Below are positions 1-8,653 of a DNA stretch of 64,000 bases, in pieces (the first letter of the stretch is position 1; each line of letters opens with the position of its first letter). Source of the DNA: Candidatus Sulfuricurvum sp. RIFRC-1. Lineage in GTDB: Bacteria; Campylobacterota; Campylobacteria; Campylobacterales; Sulfurimonadaceae. A program made the translations under genes and the position numbers. The stretch spans positions 2,294,862-2,358,861 of the forward strand of contig NC_020505.1 of the NCBI RefSeq assembly GCF_000310245.1, given 5' to 3'. The notes beneath the pieces are model-generated. The model worked only from the letters and a program-made list of their open reading frames with translations, was not told the origin of the DNA and made no database searches.

Positions 1-286
1 CAAGCAAGGCAATGTTTTTGCCATCATAAAGGGCAGCAACCTGTGCTTTTTTTGCTTTTGGATTTACATTTTCAGGAAGCGAATTGGCTTTTTTATCGTT
101 CATATAGATTGCGGTTTGCGGATAAAGCATTACGGTTTCAAACTTTGCTTTTGACCATACAGCCGAATCAGCTTTAATCGTATCCAAAGGTTCAGATACT
201 TTTAGTGCTGTAATCGCGGGATCAGCCGCGAGTGCCGCAGAAGCGGCAAGACCCAATGAAAGAATAGTTGTAAGAAGCTTTTTCAT
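1..286 (-). CDS. Gamma subunit of NarG/DdhA-type molybdoenzyme, N-terminal part (runs off the left edge)
   Basis: Only the first 95 residues are in the window. They begin with a Sec-type signal peptide (MKKLL..., hydrophobic core, ALA-AD cleavage near residue 20), so the product is periplasmic. Its ATG shares one base with the beta subunit's TAA stop (TAATG), which implies translational coupling. In type II DMSO-reductase enzymes (dimethylsulfide, ethylbenzene, chlorate and selenate enzymes) the third gene is a small secreted haem-b subunit, and position, signal peptide and start of the mature chain (ALKVSEPLDTIKADSAVW) fit that. The haem ligands lie outside the window, so the family call rests mainly on context. 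Confidence 0.65.
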   Translation of the reverse strand, partial: MKKLLTTILSLGLAASAALAADPAITALKVSEPLDTIKADSAVWSKAKFETVMLYPQTAIYMNDKKANSLPENVNPKAKKAQVAALYDGKNIALL

Positions 287-1383
287 TAGTGGTGTCCTCC
301 AGCTTTTGTAAACTTACCGGCGATGTAACGTGTATCGACCGGAGCCAATGGGTTACGTTTATTCTCTTTCGCTACTTGTTGGTAGTAGTTGTTGTCCAAA
401 CGGAACATATCGGAGTGTTGGTATGCGATCAATAGATCCATAAGCTCACTTACACCGGTCTCTTTACGCTTTTTCATCTCCGCTTTAAGTGTTTTAATCG
501 CAGCATGAACTTCCGGTCCGAACAATTTTTCAAGTTCGCCAATCGGAAGACGGGTTGAGCCCTCGATGATTTTACCCTCAGCGTCAAATTTCGCCGGAGA
601 TTCGGTCGGAGGGATATAGTATACGTTTGGTTGCGTACCGTAGTCTGAACGAAGACCCAACGCTACTTTGTATTTGTGTACCAATTTGTGGACTTGCGAT
701 TCTTCATCATCCAAGAATCCGACAAAACGGATACGTCCGACACATTGTTGCGCACATGCCGGTGGCAAGCCCTGCTCAATACGTGGGAAACAAAGGATAC
801 ATTTCTCTGATTTAGAGATTTTCGGATTGAAATAGATCTTTTTGTATGGACATCCCGCGATACAGTAGCGGTAACCTTGACAACGATCCAAGTCAACCAA
901 TACAACCCCGTCTTCTTCACGTTTGAAAATCGCATCACGAGGACACGCACTCAAACAGCCCGGATTTGTACAATGGTTACAAATACGCGGCAAATAGAAG
1001 AAATAGTTGTCTTGCGGGAATGCACCCGCACCTTCGTCCTCATCCCAGTTCGGTCCCCATGTTGGAGAAACGTGCGGATGAAAATGGTTGCTGTCGCTTT
1101 GTCCGCCCATCAATGATTCGTAGTTGTAATCCCAAGGTACCCCGTAATCGGCTTCGAGGTTAGGGATTACACCCGGCTGAAGGTCACCTGCAGCGTCAAA
1201 TCCGCCGCCAAGTTCCATCCAGTTTTTTGGATAACCGGTACCTGGATAGGTCTCAACGTTATTCCAATACATATATTCACGACCGTTACGGTTCGTCCAT
1301 TGCGTTTTACATGCTACGGTACATGTTTGGCACCCGATACATTTGTTCAGGTCCATTACCATTGCTAATTGTCTTTTAGACAT
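286..1383 (-). CDS. Iron-sulfur beta subunit of a NarH/DdhB-type molybdoenzyme
   Basis: This 365-residue ferredoxin-like subunit passes electrons between the molybdenum subunit and the haem subunit. Four cysteine groups are visible: C15/C18/C21/C25, C135/C138/C143/C147, C168/Y171/C174/C178 and C195/C198/C210/C214. Tyr171 stands where a second cysteine would be. NarH-type proteins have an aromatic residue here and bind a [3Fe-4S] cluster at that site. The segment after C195 (FPRIEQGLPPAC, then VGRIRFVG) is typical of NarH, DdhB and ClrB. There is no signal peptide, so it is presumably exported folded with the Tat-carrying alpha subunit. It lies 9 bases after alpha and overlaps gamma by one base. 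Confidence 0.9.
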   Translation of the reverse strand: MSKRQLAMVMDLNKCIGCQTCTVACKTQWTNRNGREYMYWNNVETYPGTGYPKNWMELGGGFDAAGDLQPGVIPNLEADYGVPWDYNYESLMGGQSDSNHFHPHVSPTWGPNWDEDEGAGAFPQDNYFFYLPRICNHCTNPGCLSACPRDAIFKREEDGVVLVDLDRCQGYRYCIAGCPYKKIYFNPKISKSEKCILCFPRIEQGLPPACAQQCVGRIRFVGFLDDEESQVHKLVHKYKVALGLRSDYGTQPNVYYIPPTESPAKFDAEGKIIEGSTRLPIGELEKLFGPEVHAAIKTLKAEMKKRKETGVSELMDLLIAYQHSDMFRLDNNYYQQVAKENKRNPLAPVDTRYIAGKFTKAGGHH

Positions 1384-1392
1384 CTAAACCCC

Positions 1393-4305
1393 TTAATACT
1401 GTACGTCTTTTGCTTTTTCGTAATTCACGGCGCCATCATAAGCGTACTGATTACCATCCCATAGGCCACCAAATTTCAAGTGCCCCCATCCATCAGCCAT
1501 CTCAAGCAGATTCAATGACGTTGGTACAACTTCATTGTGCCCTTTGTTTTTCAAATACATGTACGGTTCCCATCCATGTTCAAGAACCAACCCATCTGCC
1601 GGTGCAGATGAAGAGAGTTTCGCCATCGCATAGAACTCGCCGAGAGCATTGTAAATGCGGATAGTTTCACCATCCTTAATCCCTTTAGCTTCTGCAACCA
1701 CACGGTTAATTTGTGCTGCAGGGACGCCGCGCTGAAGACGCAATAACGTACGTGACGTTTTGTAGTTCGAGTGGATAGACCAACGAGCATGCGGTGTCAT
1801 AAACACGTACGGATAGTCTTTCGACTGCGGACGAATCCCTTCCATACCTGTGTTGGTTGCCGCACCCATTTTGATGTACATCTCATGGTCAACGTAGAAT
1901 GTTTGACGACCTGAAACCGTCTCTAAACGCTCCATTTTATACAAATGGTCTTCGTTCGAGTTAAACGGACGGTCAGAATACAATGGAGATGATTTTGCCG
2001 CTTTTTCATTGATCAGCAAGAAACCGCCCACTTTGTACATTTTCTCCATCGTCCACGGCTCATACTGCTCACATTTTTCCAATGCCGCTTGTACTGCCAT
2101 TTTATCGGTTCCGAGGTAGACTTCACCCGCACCCTCAGACTCGGCATCGGTGTTGGTAAATTCTTTGTGGAAAATAGTCAAATCATGGAAACCCGGTTTC
2201 GCGAATTTCGGATGATCTTTAACTTTTGCTTTAGAGATGTTTTCGGAACGGTTTGCCAACTCTTCCATTTTCTTAGCCAAGAAAGTGAACATTGACCATT
2301 CATCCATCGATTCACCGATGTTTTTGATGTTTGCAACCGGCTGAGCCAAGTTGGTGAAACGGTGATAACCCGGAGAAGTACGAAGGTCATACACTTCATA
2401 GTGTGATTTCGCCGGAAGCAAGATGTCAGCATATTGTGCCGCTTCAGACATACGGTAATCCACATACGCATAGAATTTCGTTTTGTTCAAGAACGCTTTA
2501 CGATATTCATTCCCTTTATTACGACGGAATTTTGAGTCGGCTACGATCAGAGCACAATCGGGCTGCCACCACGGTTTATTCACATTACCGTGTTTAGAAG
2601 CTTGGTTCACTTTATCGTTTTCACCTGATTTAAGCATTTCGCCCAATACCGCCATGTACTCTTTTTTAGACATACCGTTTTGAGCGCGTTTAACGTCTTC
2701 GTCACCGAAGTATTGATCAAACGTTTTCATACCGTCACCAAATACGAACTCACCGACGAAACCTGATCCGAAACGTGCGTTGTATTTGCCGCTAAATCCA
2801 GAAAGTGCACCCAAACCTGAGAGGGTAAATTCATTTTCCGTATTAATCCCGCCGTATGGTCCCATACGTCCTGTCAACCCACAAATAGACGCAATATTCC
2901 AAATGGTCATTACACCGTTGAAATATTTGTTCAACGAGAATCCGGTTGTGATCTCAACGACTTTAGGGATCGCGATATCACGTGCAAGCTGACGAGTCGT
3001 ATCAGGGTGAACACCGGTCACTTCTTGGATCGATTCAGGGCTGAATTTTGCCGCTGATTTTTTGAGCATTTCGAATACCGTGGTCACGTTACGATCGTGC
3101 CCGTGCATATCTTTAATTGTCCATGACCCTTCGAGTTCAGGAACAATACCGTGATCATCAAGGCGGAGTGATTTCTCACTGCTCCCCTCAGTACCCGGCA
3201 TCAATGCAACTTTACCGGTTGCTTTATTCATACAATAGAATTCTTCATTGTATTTGTGATGATCTTCATCATTCGCGGCATGTTCCATGTCGGTGCGACG
3301 GATCATTTTTTGAGTTTTAGTATCAACCAAGAACGGAAGATCGGTCAAGGTTTTCATAAACTCTGGTTTGTAAAGTTTTTCGTTCAAAATAACGTTGATA
3401 ACACCCATTGCAAGGATATTATCTGAACCAGCTTTGATCGGGATCCAAAGATCGGATGATTTAGCCGTTGCATTGAACTCTGGGGTAATCGTGATGATTT
3501 TTGCCCCGTTGTATTTCCCTTCCCACACGAAGTGAGCATCCGGAATACGAGAAACCGATGGATTTCCGCCCCACATTACCGCAGTATCGACGTTATACAT
3601 GAAATCCCATGTACAACCAAGGTTACCTTCACCGTACGCAATCGCCGCACCCGAGAACATATCTCCGAGGTAGGATGATGGGTAAATACGAATCGCACCG
3701 AGCTGTGTCGAGAAACGCAATGGGGCACCGCGACGACCTTCAGTAAGAAGACCCGTACCGGCGTGAACCATCAATTTGTCCGGACCGCGTTCAGGATCAG
3801 TCATACAATTGAAAATCTCTTGACATACACGCTCAGCCGCTTCATCCCAGCTGATACGTTTCCATTTACCTTCACCGCGTTCACCGACACGAACCATCGG
3901 GTAAAGAATACGGTCTTTTTGGTACATGACTTGTGAATGCTGTACCCCTTTGTTACATCCGCGAGGATTAAAGTCAGGGATTTTTGCATTGATTACCGGA
4001 TAACGAGCCGATTGGTTCTCACGGGTTACAACACCGTTATGAGACCAAACTTCCCAAGCACAGTTACCTTGACAGTTAACACAGTGGTATGCAAACCCGT
4101 GTTCCTCTTTCTTCCCATAAGTAAACGAAAACTCGTTACGATACATATCTTCAGTATAGTTGGTATTCGGATAATTTTCTTTACCGTTTTCAACTGACAT
4201 TACATTGGTTTTAGCGAATAGTGAACCTTGTGAGGCTACTAACGCTGCCGTCATCCCTGAAACTTTCAGGAAGTCACGGCGTTGATTGTTCATTACTTTT
4301 GTCAT
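1393..4305 (-). CDS. Molybdopterin-binding catalytic alpha subunit, type II DMSO reductase (NarG/DdhA-like), Tat-exported
   Basis: This 970-residue protein starts with a twin-arginine signal (RRDFLK at residues 9-14 followed by a hydrophobic stretch), so it acts in the periplasm. The [4Fe-4S] motif is H74-x3-C78-x3-C82 plus C117 (RGCNKG). A histidine as first ligand is the NarG/type II signature. Asp215 in SSYLGDMFSG is the likely molybdenum ligand. Downstream, VMWGGNPSVSRIPDAHF matches the pterin-binding region of this family. Known relatives act on nitrate, selenate, chlorate, dimethylsulfide or ethylbenzene; the substrate cannot be read from sequence. A rhodanese precedes it by 10 bases, which hints at a sulfur compound. 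No TorD/NarJ-type chaperone is visible; it may lie off the left edge. Confidence 0.9.
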   Translation of the reverse strand: MTKVMNNQRRDFLKVSGMTAALVASQGSLFAKTNVMSVENGKENYPNTNYTEDMYRNEFSFTYGKKEEHGFAYHCVNCQGNCAWEVWSHNGVVTRENQSARYPVINAKIPDFNPRGCNKGVQHSQVMYQKDRILYPMVRVGERGEGKWKRISWDEAAERVCQEIFNCMTDPERGPDKLMVHAGTGLLTEGRRGAPLRFSTQLGAIRIYPSSYLGDMFSGAAIAYGEGNLGCTWDFMYNVDTAVMWGGNPSVSRIPDAHFVWEGKYNGAKIITITPEFNATAKSSDLWIPIKAGSDNILAMGVINVILNEKLYKPEFMKTLTDLPFLVDTKTQKMIRRTDMEHAANDEDHHKYNEEFYCMNKATGKVALMPGTEGSSEKSLRLDDHGIVPELEGSWTIKDMHGHDRNVTTVFEMLKKSAAKFSPESIQEVTGVHPDTTRQLARDIAIPKVVEITTGFSLNKYFNGVMTIWNIASICGLTGRMGPYGGINTENEFTLSGLGALSGFSGKYNARFGSGFVGEFVFGDGMKTFDQYFGDEDVKRAQNGMSKKEYMAVLGEMLKSGENDKVNQASKHGNVNKPWWQPDCALIVADSKFRRNKGNEYRKAFLNKTKFYAYVDYRMSEAAQYADILLPAKSHYEVYDLRTSPGYHRFTNLAQPVANIKNIGESMDEWSMFTFLAKKMEELANRSENISKAKVKDHPKFAKPGFHDLTIFHKEFTNTDAESEGAGEVYLGTDKMAVQAALEKCEQYEPWTMEKMYKVGGFLLINEKAAKSSPLYSDRPFNSNEDHLYKMERLETVSGRQTFYVDHEMYIKMGAATNTGMEGIRPQSKDYPYVFMTPHARWSIHSNYKTSRTLLRLQRGVPAAQINRVVAEAKGIKDGETIRIYNALGEFYAMAKLSSSAPADGLVLEHGWEPYMYLKNKGHNEVVPTSLNLLEMADGWGHLKFGGLWDGNQYAYDGAVNYEKAKDVQY

Positions 4306-4315
4306 AGTCTTAGCC

Positions 4316-5437
4316 TTATCGTTTAATCGGAAGGTTCATGTCGTTACCCCAAACATCCCAGCTTCCTGTGAATACTTTGACGTTTTTGTAACCCAACAAT
4401 TGAAGTGCCGTAATATGTTCCGAACTTCGTCCCGCACCTACGTGACAGTATGCGTAAATTATTTTATCCGGTGTAATACCATAGTTATCGTATACTTTTT
4501 GAATCTCAGCCGCTGATTTGAAAGAGAGCTTTTTATCAGCATCAGAGATTTGACTCCACTCGATAAATGTTGCACCCGGAACGTGCCCGCCGCGTGCAAC
4601 GTTATCCACTTTCCGCTCACCGACGACTTCAGCGATACCGCGAGAATCGATAATGACGTATTTGGATTTTTTACCGTTTTTAAGGATATCTTCCATTGCG
4701 TGTTTCACTTCTTCTTTACCCGCAATTACGTTCCATTTGATTTTCTTAGGATCAATTTTATAGGTTTTTGGCGTTAAGACTTCATCCCCTTTGACGACAA
4801 GGAGACGTTTTTCAACTGCAGCCATTTTATCTTTCAACAGTTTGCTGTCCGCTTGTGCTTTGGCAATTGTTGCATCAAGAGCAGCTTTGTCAGCACCCTC
4901 TTTTGTCAATGCTTCTTTAGCCTCTTTTGCTGCTTTAGTCGCTGCTTTTAGCTCTTTATTGAGAGCATCGTACTCTTTTTGAGCCGGATCGACTGCCATC
5001 ATAGCCGCACGCCCGCCGTTTAGTACTTTTACATTTTTATGACCGTAGCTGTCAAAAAATGAATACACACCCGTTGCATTCGGACCTTTGAAGTCATCGT
5101 ACGCAATAATGGTCATATCATTACTAACCCCTTTGCCTCCAATGTACTTTTCGGCATCATCGATACAGCGATAAAGGGGTGCACAGTGCATCTCACCATC
5201 AATCTCTGAATGGTGTAGATGGTGAGCGTACATCTCAACCGACCCTTTAATATGGCCCAATTTATATATATCTTCGTTATCACCCGATACGAACATCACT
5301 TTTGGATTACCAATCAGCTTGGCCGCTTCTTCGGCAGAGATAAGAATATTATTATCCTTATACCCATCGGCTGCCATTAGTACGGTCGATGCCGACAGTG
5401 ATGCCGCAACACATAGTGTTCTTAGCAATCTGTTCAT
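4316..5437 (-). CDS. Periplasmic two-domain rhodanese-like sulfurtransferase with a coiled-coil insert
   Basis: The 373-residue product starts at the ATG at 5437, preceded by GAAGGAG, rather than at an upstream in-frame ATG; this start gives a clean signal peptide ending near LMAADG. The C-terminal rhodanese domain keeps an active-site loop with Cys331 (YCHVGAGRSS). The N-terminal domain has YDDFKGPNATG where a catalytic cysteine would sit and is probably inactive, as is usual for two-domain thiosulfate sulfurtransferases. Between the domains is a Lys/Ala/Glu-rich stretch (roughly residues 155-215) that reads as a long helical coiled coil, which is unusual. It is the first gene of the molybdoenzyme operon, so sulfane-sulfur transfer to or from that enzyme's substrate is likely. 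Confidence 0.85.
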   Translation of the reverse strand: MNRLLRTLCVAASLSASTVLMAADGYKDNNILISAEEAAKLIGNPKVMFVSGDNEDIYKLGHIKGSVEMYAHHLHHSEIDGEMHCAPLYRCIDDAEKYIGGKGVSNDMTIIAYDDFKGPNATGVYSFFDSYGHKNVKVLNGGRAAMMAVDPAQKEYDALNKELKAATKAAKEAKEALTKEGADKAALDATIAKAQADSKLLKDKMAAVEKRLLVVKGDEVLTPKTYKIDPKKIKWNVIAGKEEVKHAMEDILKNGKKSKYVIIDSRGIAEVVGERKVDNVARGGHVPGATFIEWSQISDADKKLSFKSAAEIQKVYDNYGITPDKIIYAYCHVGAGRSSEHITALQLLGYKNVKVFTGSWDVWGNDMNLPIKR

Positions 5438-5741
5438 CCGTGCTCCTTCTTCTATTTGAATCTGCACACATTGGTGCGTTAATTTACGGAATTACCGCTT
5501 CCATTATAGAGATGAGACTCTTAATAAACGGTAAATTACTTTTTTTGATACACACTAGCATTACAATTTGTTACATATTTATCACAAAATCGAAATAAAG
5601 CATGATTGCCCGTTATTTTACGTTTTCTTATACAGCTCACCCTTTTTTTTGACTTACATGCTATAACTAATACTTACATTTTAATCACTTTTTGATAGTA
5701 TGACGATTATTTTTATCACAATAATATGAAAGGAAATAATT
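5438..5741. promoter_or_regulatory. Divergent promoter region between the rhodanese/molybdoenzyme operon and the LRV-protein operon
   Basis: These 304 AT-rich bases hold no gene. An extended -10 (TGC TATAAC, hexamer 5662-5667) points to the plus-strand operon. At 5568-5587 is an imperfect inverted repeat, TTGTTACATATTTATCACAA, whose outer arms (TTGT/ACAA) are exact. A second TTATCACAA occurs at about 5713-5721. These resemble CRP/FNR-family half-sites but do not have the canonical spacing. Confidence 0.4.
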
Positions 5742-6347
5742 ATGGCTGACACTGCTCTTCGCAATGCTATTGCGGCTTCTGATACCGCAACATTAATCGA
5801 ACTTCTCGAAGACAAAACTCTTCCTATCGAAGGGGTACAATCCATCTATAATGCTTTTAAAGCCGATAAACAACTCGTAGGGCAAGTGGCAATGAACCTA
5901 TCCTTACGTACTTCTGTCTATGAACGTGAACGTGAGTACAGCCCTATCATGGTTGAACTTTTGATTGATATCGCTAGTAACCCCGTTGATATGGGAGCAC
6001 GCTGGGCCGTTGCCAAAAACCCGCATACGCCGGTTGAAGTGCTTCGCCATCTCTCAACCGATTCTATCAATCTCGTACGTGCGCTTGTTGCTGCTAACCC
6101 TTCAACACCGAGTGATGTATTGGAAAAATTCTTTAGCGATGAAAAAATTGTCCGTGACGGTCTTTCAGGCAATCCGAACACCCCTCCTAAATTGCTCAAA
6201 ATTTTATGTGATGATAACGATAAAATGGTTCGGATGCGTTTGGCTGAAAACCGTTCAGCTCCTAAAGAGATTATCACGACCCTTCTGGGCGATAACGATC
6301 CCGATGTTGTCAAAGCGGCACATGCCAATTTGGGAGAGCGTGAATGA
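5742..6347 (+). CDS. Leucine-rich-variant (LRV) repeat protein
   Basis: This 201-residue soluble protein is built from tandem repeats of about 23-25 residues with the pattern N-P-x-T-P-x-x-V-L-x-x-L (NPHTPVEVLRHL, NPSTPSDVLEKF, NPNTPPKLLKIL, ENRSAPKEIITTLL). This is the signature of LRV/HEAT-like alpha solenoids. The LRV protein first described, from a nitrogen-fixation locus, has an N-terminal Cys-rich [4Fe-4S] part; this one has no such cysteines. It is preceded by AAAGGA and overlaps the next gene by 4 bases (ATGA). The downstream Mrp ATPase, an Fe-S carrier family, suggests a scaffold role in metallocluster handling, but that is inference. Confidence 0.75.
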   Translation: MADTALRNAIAASDTATLIELLEDKTLPIEGVQSIYNAFKADKQLVGQVAMNLSLRTSVYEREREYSPIMVELLIDIASNPVDMGARWAVAKNPHTPVEVLRHLSTDSINLVRALVAANPSTPSDVLEKFFSDEKIVRDGLSGNPNTPPKLLKILCDDNDKMVRMRLAENRSAPKEIITTLLGDNDPDVVKAAHANLGERE

Positions 6348-6718
6348 AAAAACGCCATTTTGAAGAACGCAGCCAATTTATGACCTTAGAGAACCATTTT
6401 CTAAACACTTTTTTCTCAGGTCTTTATCTCAGCGCAACCGATTTCATTGCTATTGGCAACGCTAACGGATTAGAACTTCGAATGCATTCACGTGAGATGC
6501 TTATCAAAGATTTACTCAATGAATCGAACAAAATCGGTACACTTCAAGGAGTTATCGCATCGTTAAACACTCTGATTGACGAACGTATTAATACATGCCA
6601 TCGTTTAAGCCTAGAATACCCGTCGTCGCGAGCCGCACTGGCGAAACTAGCACAAAAAGCCAACGGAACAAAAGCCCTGTTGGCTCGTGAAGCGAGAGGA
6701 AATCCGTATGAACACTAA
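6344..6718 (+). CDS. Conserved hypothetical small helical protein
   Basis: The 124-residue product is not recognised. It has no signal peptide or transmembrane segment, is rich in Leu, Ala and Arg, and reads as mostly alpha-helical (LQGVIASLNTLIDERINTCH...). It overlaps the LRV gene by 4 bases and the mrp start by 11, so the three genes are tightly coupled in translation. The reading frame has the window's usual codon use and is very likely real. The context suggests a partner of the Mrp ATPase or the LRV protein. Confidence 0.65.
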   Translation: MKKRHFEERSQFMTLENHFLNTFFSGLYLSATDFIAIGNANGLELRMHSREMLIKDLLNESNKIGTLQGVIASLNTLIDERINTCHRLSLEYPSSRAALAKLAQKANGTKALLAREARGNPYEH

Positions 6719-7748
6719 AGAATTAACCGATGCACTCCAGTCTCTCCCGTATCCGGGCCTTAGCCGCAGCCTCGGTGAACTCAAACTGATTTCCGAAGTC
6801 AAAGTAACCGGCACTCATGCAGATATCGAGCTTCTAACCGTTAGTGACGACTCGTATCTCACCGTAAAATCAGCCATTGAATCCTCTTTTAGTGAACAAT
6901 TTGCCACCCTCAATATCACAAAAAAAGCTCAAATACAAAAAGACACCAACTACGGAAACAGTGCCAACCCGAATAACCGTGCACCTTATGCAGCAAATGT
7001 TATTGCGGTTACAAGCGGTAAGGGGGGAGTCGGTAAAAGTACCGTGAGCGTCAATCTCGCCATTGCTCTGGCTCAAAAAGGATACCGTGTAGGTATTTTG
7101 GACGCCGATGTTTATGGCCCTAACGTTCCCCGTCTCACGAACACCGATTTGGAAAAAATCCGCTGGAGTGATGATAATAAAATCATCCCGAGTGAAAACT
7201 ACGGCCTCAAAATTATGAGTGTCGCCCTCACTACCCCTACCTCTGATACTCCACTCGTTTGGCGTTCATCCGTTGCAGTCTCCGCACTCATCCAGTTTCT
7301 TGAAGACGTAAAGTGGGGAGAACTTGATTTTATGGTGATCGATATGCCTCCGGGAACGGGAGATATCCAACTCACCATGGCGCAAGAACTTCCTATCACT
7401 GCGGGGGTAATCGTTACTACTCCACAACTCGTAGCCAGTGATGACGTCAGCCGCGCTATCCGAATGTTCCAAGACATCCATGTCCCGATGGCAGGTTTGG
7501 TCGAAAACATGAGCTATTTTGTGGCTCCTGATACCGGAACACGTTATGATATTTTCGGAAGCGGCGGCGGTGCACGATTAGCGGAGCGTTATAACATCCC
7601 CTTATTAGGGCAGATTCCTCTCAATATGGACATCCGTGAAGGGAGCGATAACGGTGAACCGCCGGTTGTTTTGGGAAGCGATGAATTGAAAAGTTATTAT
7701 CGTGAAATTGTAGAGAATATGTTGAAAGCGGTGAAGTTTAAAGTATAA
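6708..7748 (+). CDS. mrp: Mrp/NBP35-type P-loop ATPase (Fe-S cluster carrier family)
   Basis: The 346-residue product starts at ATG 6708 behind GAGAGGA. An N-terminal DUF59-like domain (about residues 1-75) is followed by a deviant Walker A, GKGGVGKST (about 104-112), the DADVYGPNVPR switch, and DMPPGTGD. This order is typical of Mrp/ApbC. The family loads [4Fe-4S] clusters onto target proteins, using a conserved C-terminal CxxC. Here the expected place reads ENMSYFVAPDTG, with no cysteine pair. Cluster binding must therefore differ, or the protein has another role. Confidence 0.9.
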   Translation: MNTKELTDALQSLPYPGLSRSLGELKLISEVKVTGTHADIELLTVSDDSYLTVKSAIESSFSEQFATLNITKKAQIQKDTNYGNSANPNNRAPYAANVIAVTSGKGGVGKSTVSVNLAIALAQKGYRVGILDADVYGPNVPRLTNTDLEKIRWSDDNKIIPSENYGLKIMSVALTTPTSDTPLVWRSSVAVSALIQFLEDVKWGELDFMVIDMPPGTGDIQLTMAQELPITAGVIVTTPQLVASDDVSRAIRMFQDIHVPMAGLVENMSYFVAPDTGTRYDIFGSGGGARLAERYNIPLLGQIPLNMDIREGSDNGEPPVVLGSDELKSYYREIVENMLKAVKFKV

Positions 7749-7755
7749 AAAAGCA

Positions 7756-7810
7756 GTCATGCCGAACTTGATTCGGCATCTCTCAGACCCTGAATCAAGT
7801 TCAGGGTGAC
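7756..7810. repeat. Hairpin repeat between convergent genes (family C)
   Basis: The 55-base element begins GTCAT and ends GGTGAC. Its arms GAACTTGATTC (7764-7774) and GAATCAAGTTC (7792-7802) are exact inverted repeats, and each half is itself partly self-complementary. It lies between mrp (plus) and the lipoprotein gene (minus), so it probably acts as a bidirectional terminator. The sequence resembles widely dispersed bacterial REP-type elements. Confidence 0.75.
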
Positions 7811-7819
7811 AAGGTAGAT

Positions 7820-8653
7820 TTATTTAAAAATCTTCTTCAAATCATTTTCAATCGCACCCGGTACGGTTGCAATCGTCATAAATTCAGTCATTGTAAGCAA
7901 CGGATAACTGATCGCGATAAAATATTTCGCACTGAGTGCTTTTGCTTTACCATCTTCAATCAATACTGCCCACGGAAGCAATTGTCCGTTTTGAGTTCCG
8001 ATTTTTTTTACAAATCCGTTTGTGCGGCGTTCTAAATCAACAAAAGCAACATAACGGTCATCCCCGAGTTTTACAACGGCCGTGGTCCCTTTGGCTTTTT
8101 GTGCTTTCGCTACCAGATCAGCGGTAGAACCTTCACCCACAACACTCATATCTTCATAATACGGCATTCCAACCATAAAGTGGTATCCCGCTAATCCATC
8201 AAATTCCCATTTGTCGGTTGACTCTTTTAATGGGCCAAATGCTTTTCCGAGTGAAGCAAGTGTTGCCGACGCAACTGCGTGGTTATACTCTTTTTGCATA
8301 AATGCTTTTCCGAAATAAACCGGATTGGCGATACTGATTTGTTTACGCTCATCATCCACCAAAATACGTCCTACCGCTGCAAGGCCGCGTGATGGTTTAT
8401 TTGCCATTGCTTTCATTGCGGCATTGGTATAAAGCACAGATGTTCCCGAATCGGTTTTATACGTACCGACTACATCAAAACCACCAGCAGAAAGTTTTGC
8501 TTTTGCCTCATCTACCGTTACGTACGAAGCAATTTTATAGGTTGCAACCACTTTTTCAACTTTTACGCCTGCTTCGGCTTCAGGAGAAGTTCCCGCGCAG
8601 CCGCAAAATCCGATAACAAGTGCACTCATGAGTAGTGTATAGAATTTTTTCAT
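7820..8653 (-). CDS. Exported lipoprotein-like protein of unknown function
   Basis: This 277-residue protein has a hydrophobic signal (MKKFYTLLMSALVIG) followed by FCGCAG; Cys17 or Cys19 could be the lipidated residue, although the lipobox is not a textbook one. The mature part contains a hydrophobic segment, a YHFMVGMPYYEDMSVVGEG loop and no recognised catalytic motif. It starts within the last 4 bases of the DUF302-type gene upstream, so the two are co-translated. Probably periplasmic or membrane-tethered and acting with that protein. Confidence 0.6.
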   Translation of the reverse strand: MKKFYTLLMSALVIGFCGCAGTSPEAEAGVKVEKVVATYKIASYVTVDEAKAKLSAGGFDVVGTYKTDSGTSVLYTNAAMKAMANKPSRGLAAVGRILVDDERKQISIANPVYFGKAFMQKEYNHAVASATLASLGKAFGPLKESTDKWEFDGLAGYHFMVGMPYYEDMSVVGEGSTADLVAKAQKAKGTTAVVKLGDDRYVAFVDLERRTNGFVKKIGTQNGQLLPWAVLIEDGKAKALSAKYFIAISYPLLTMTEFMTIATVPGAIENDLKKIFK

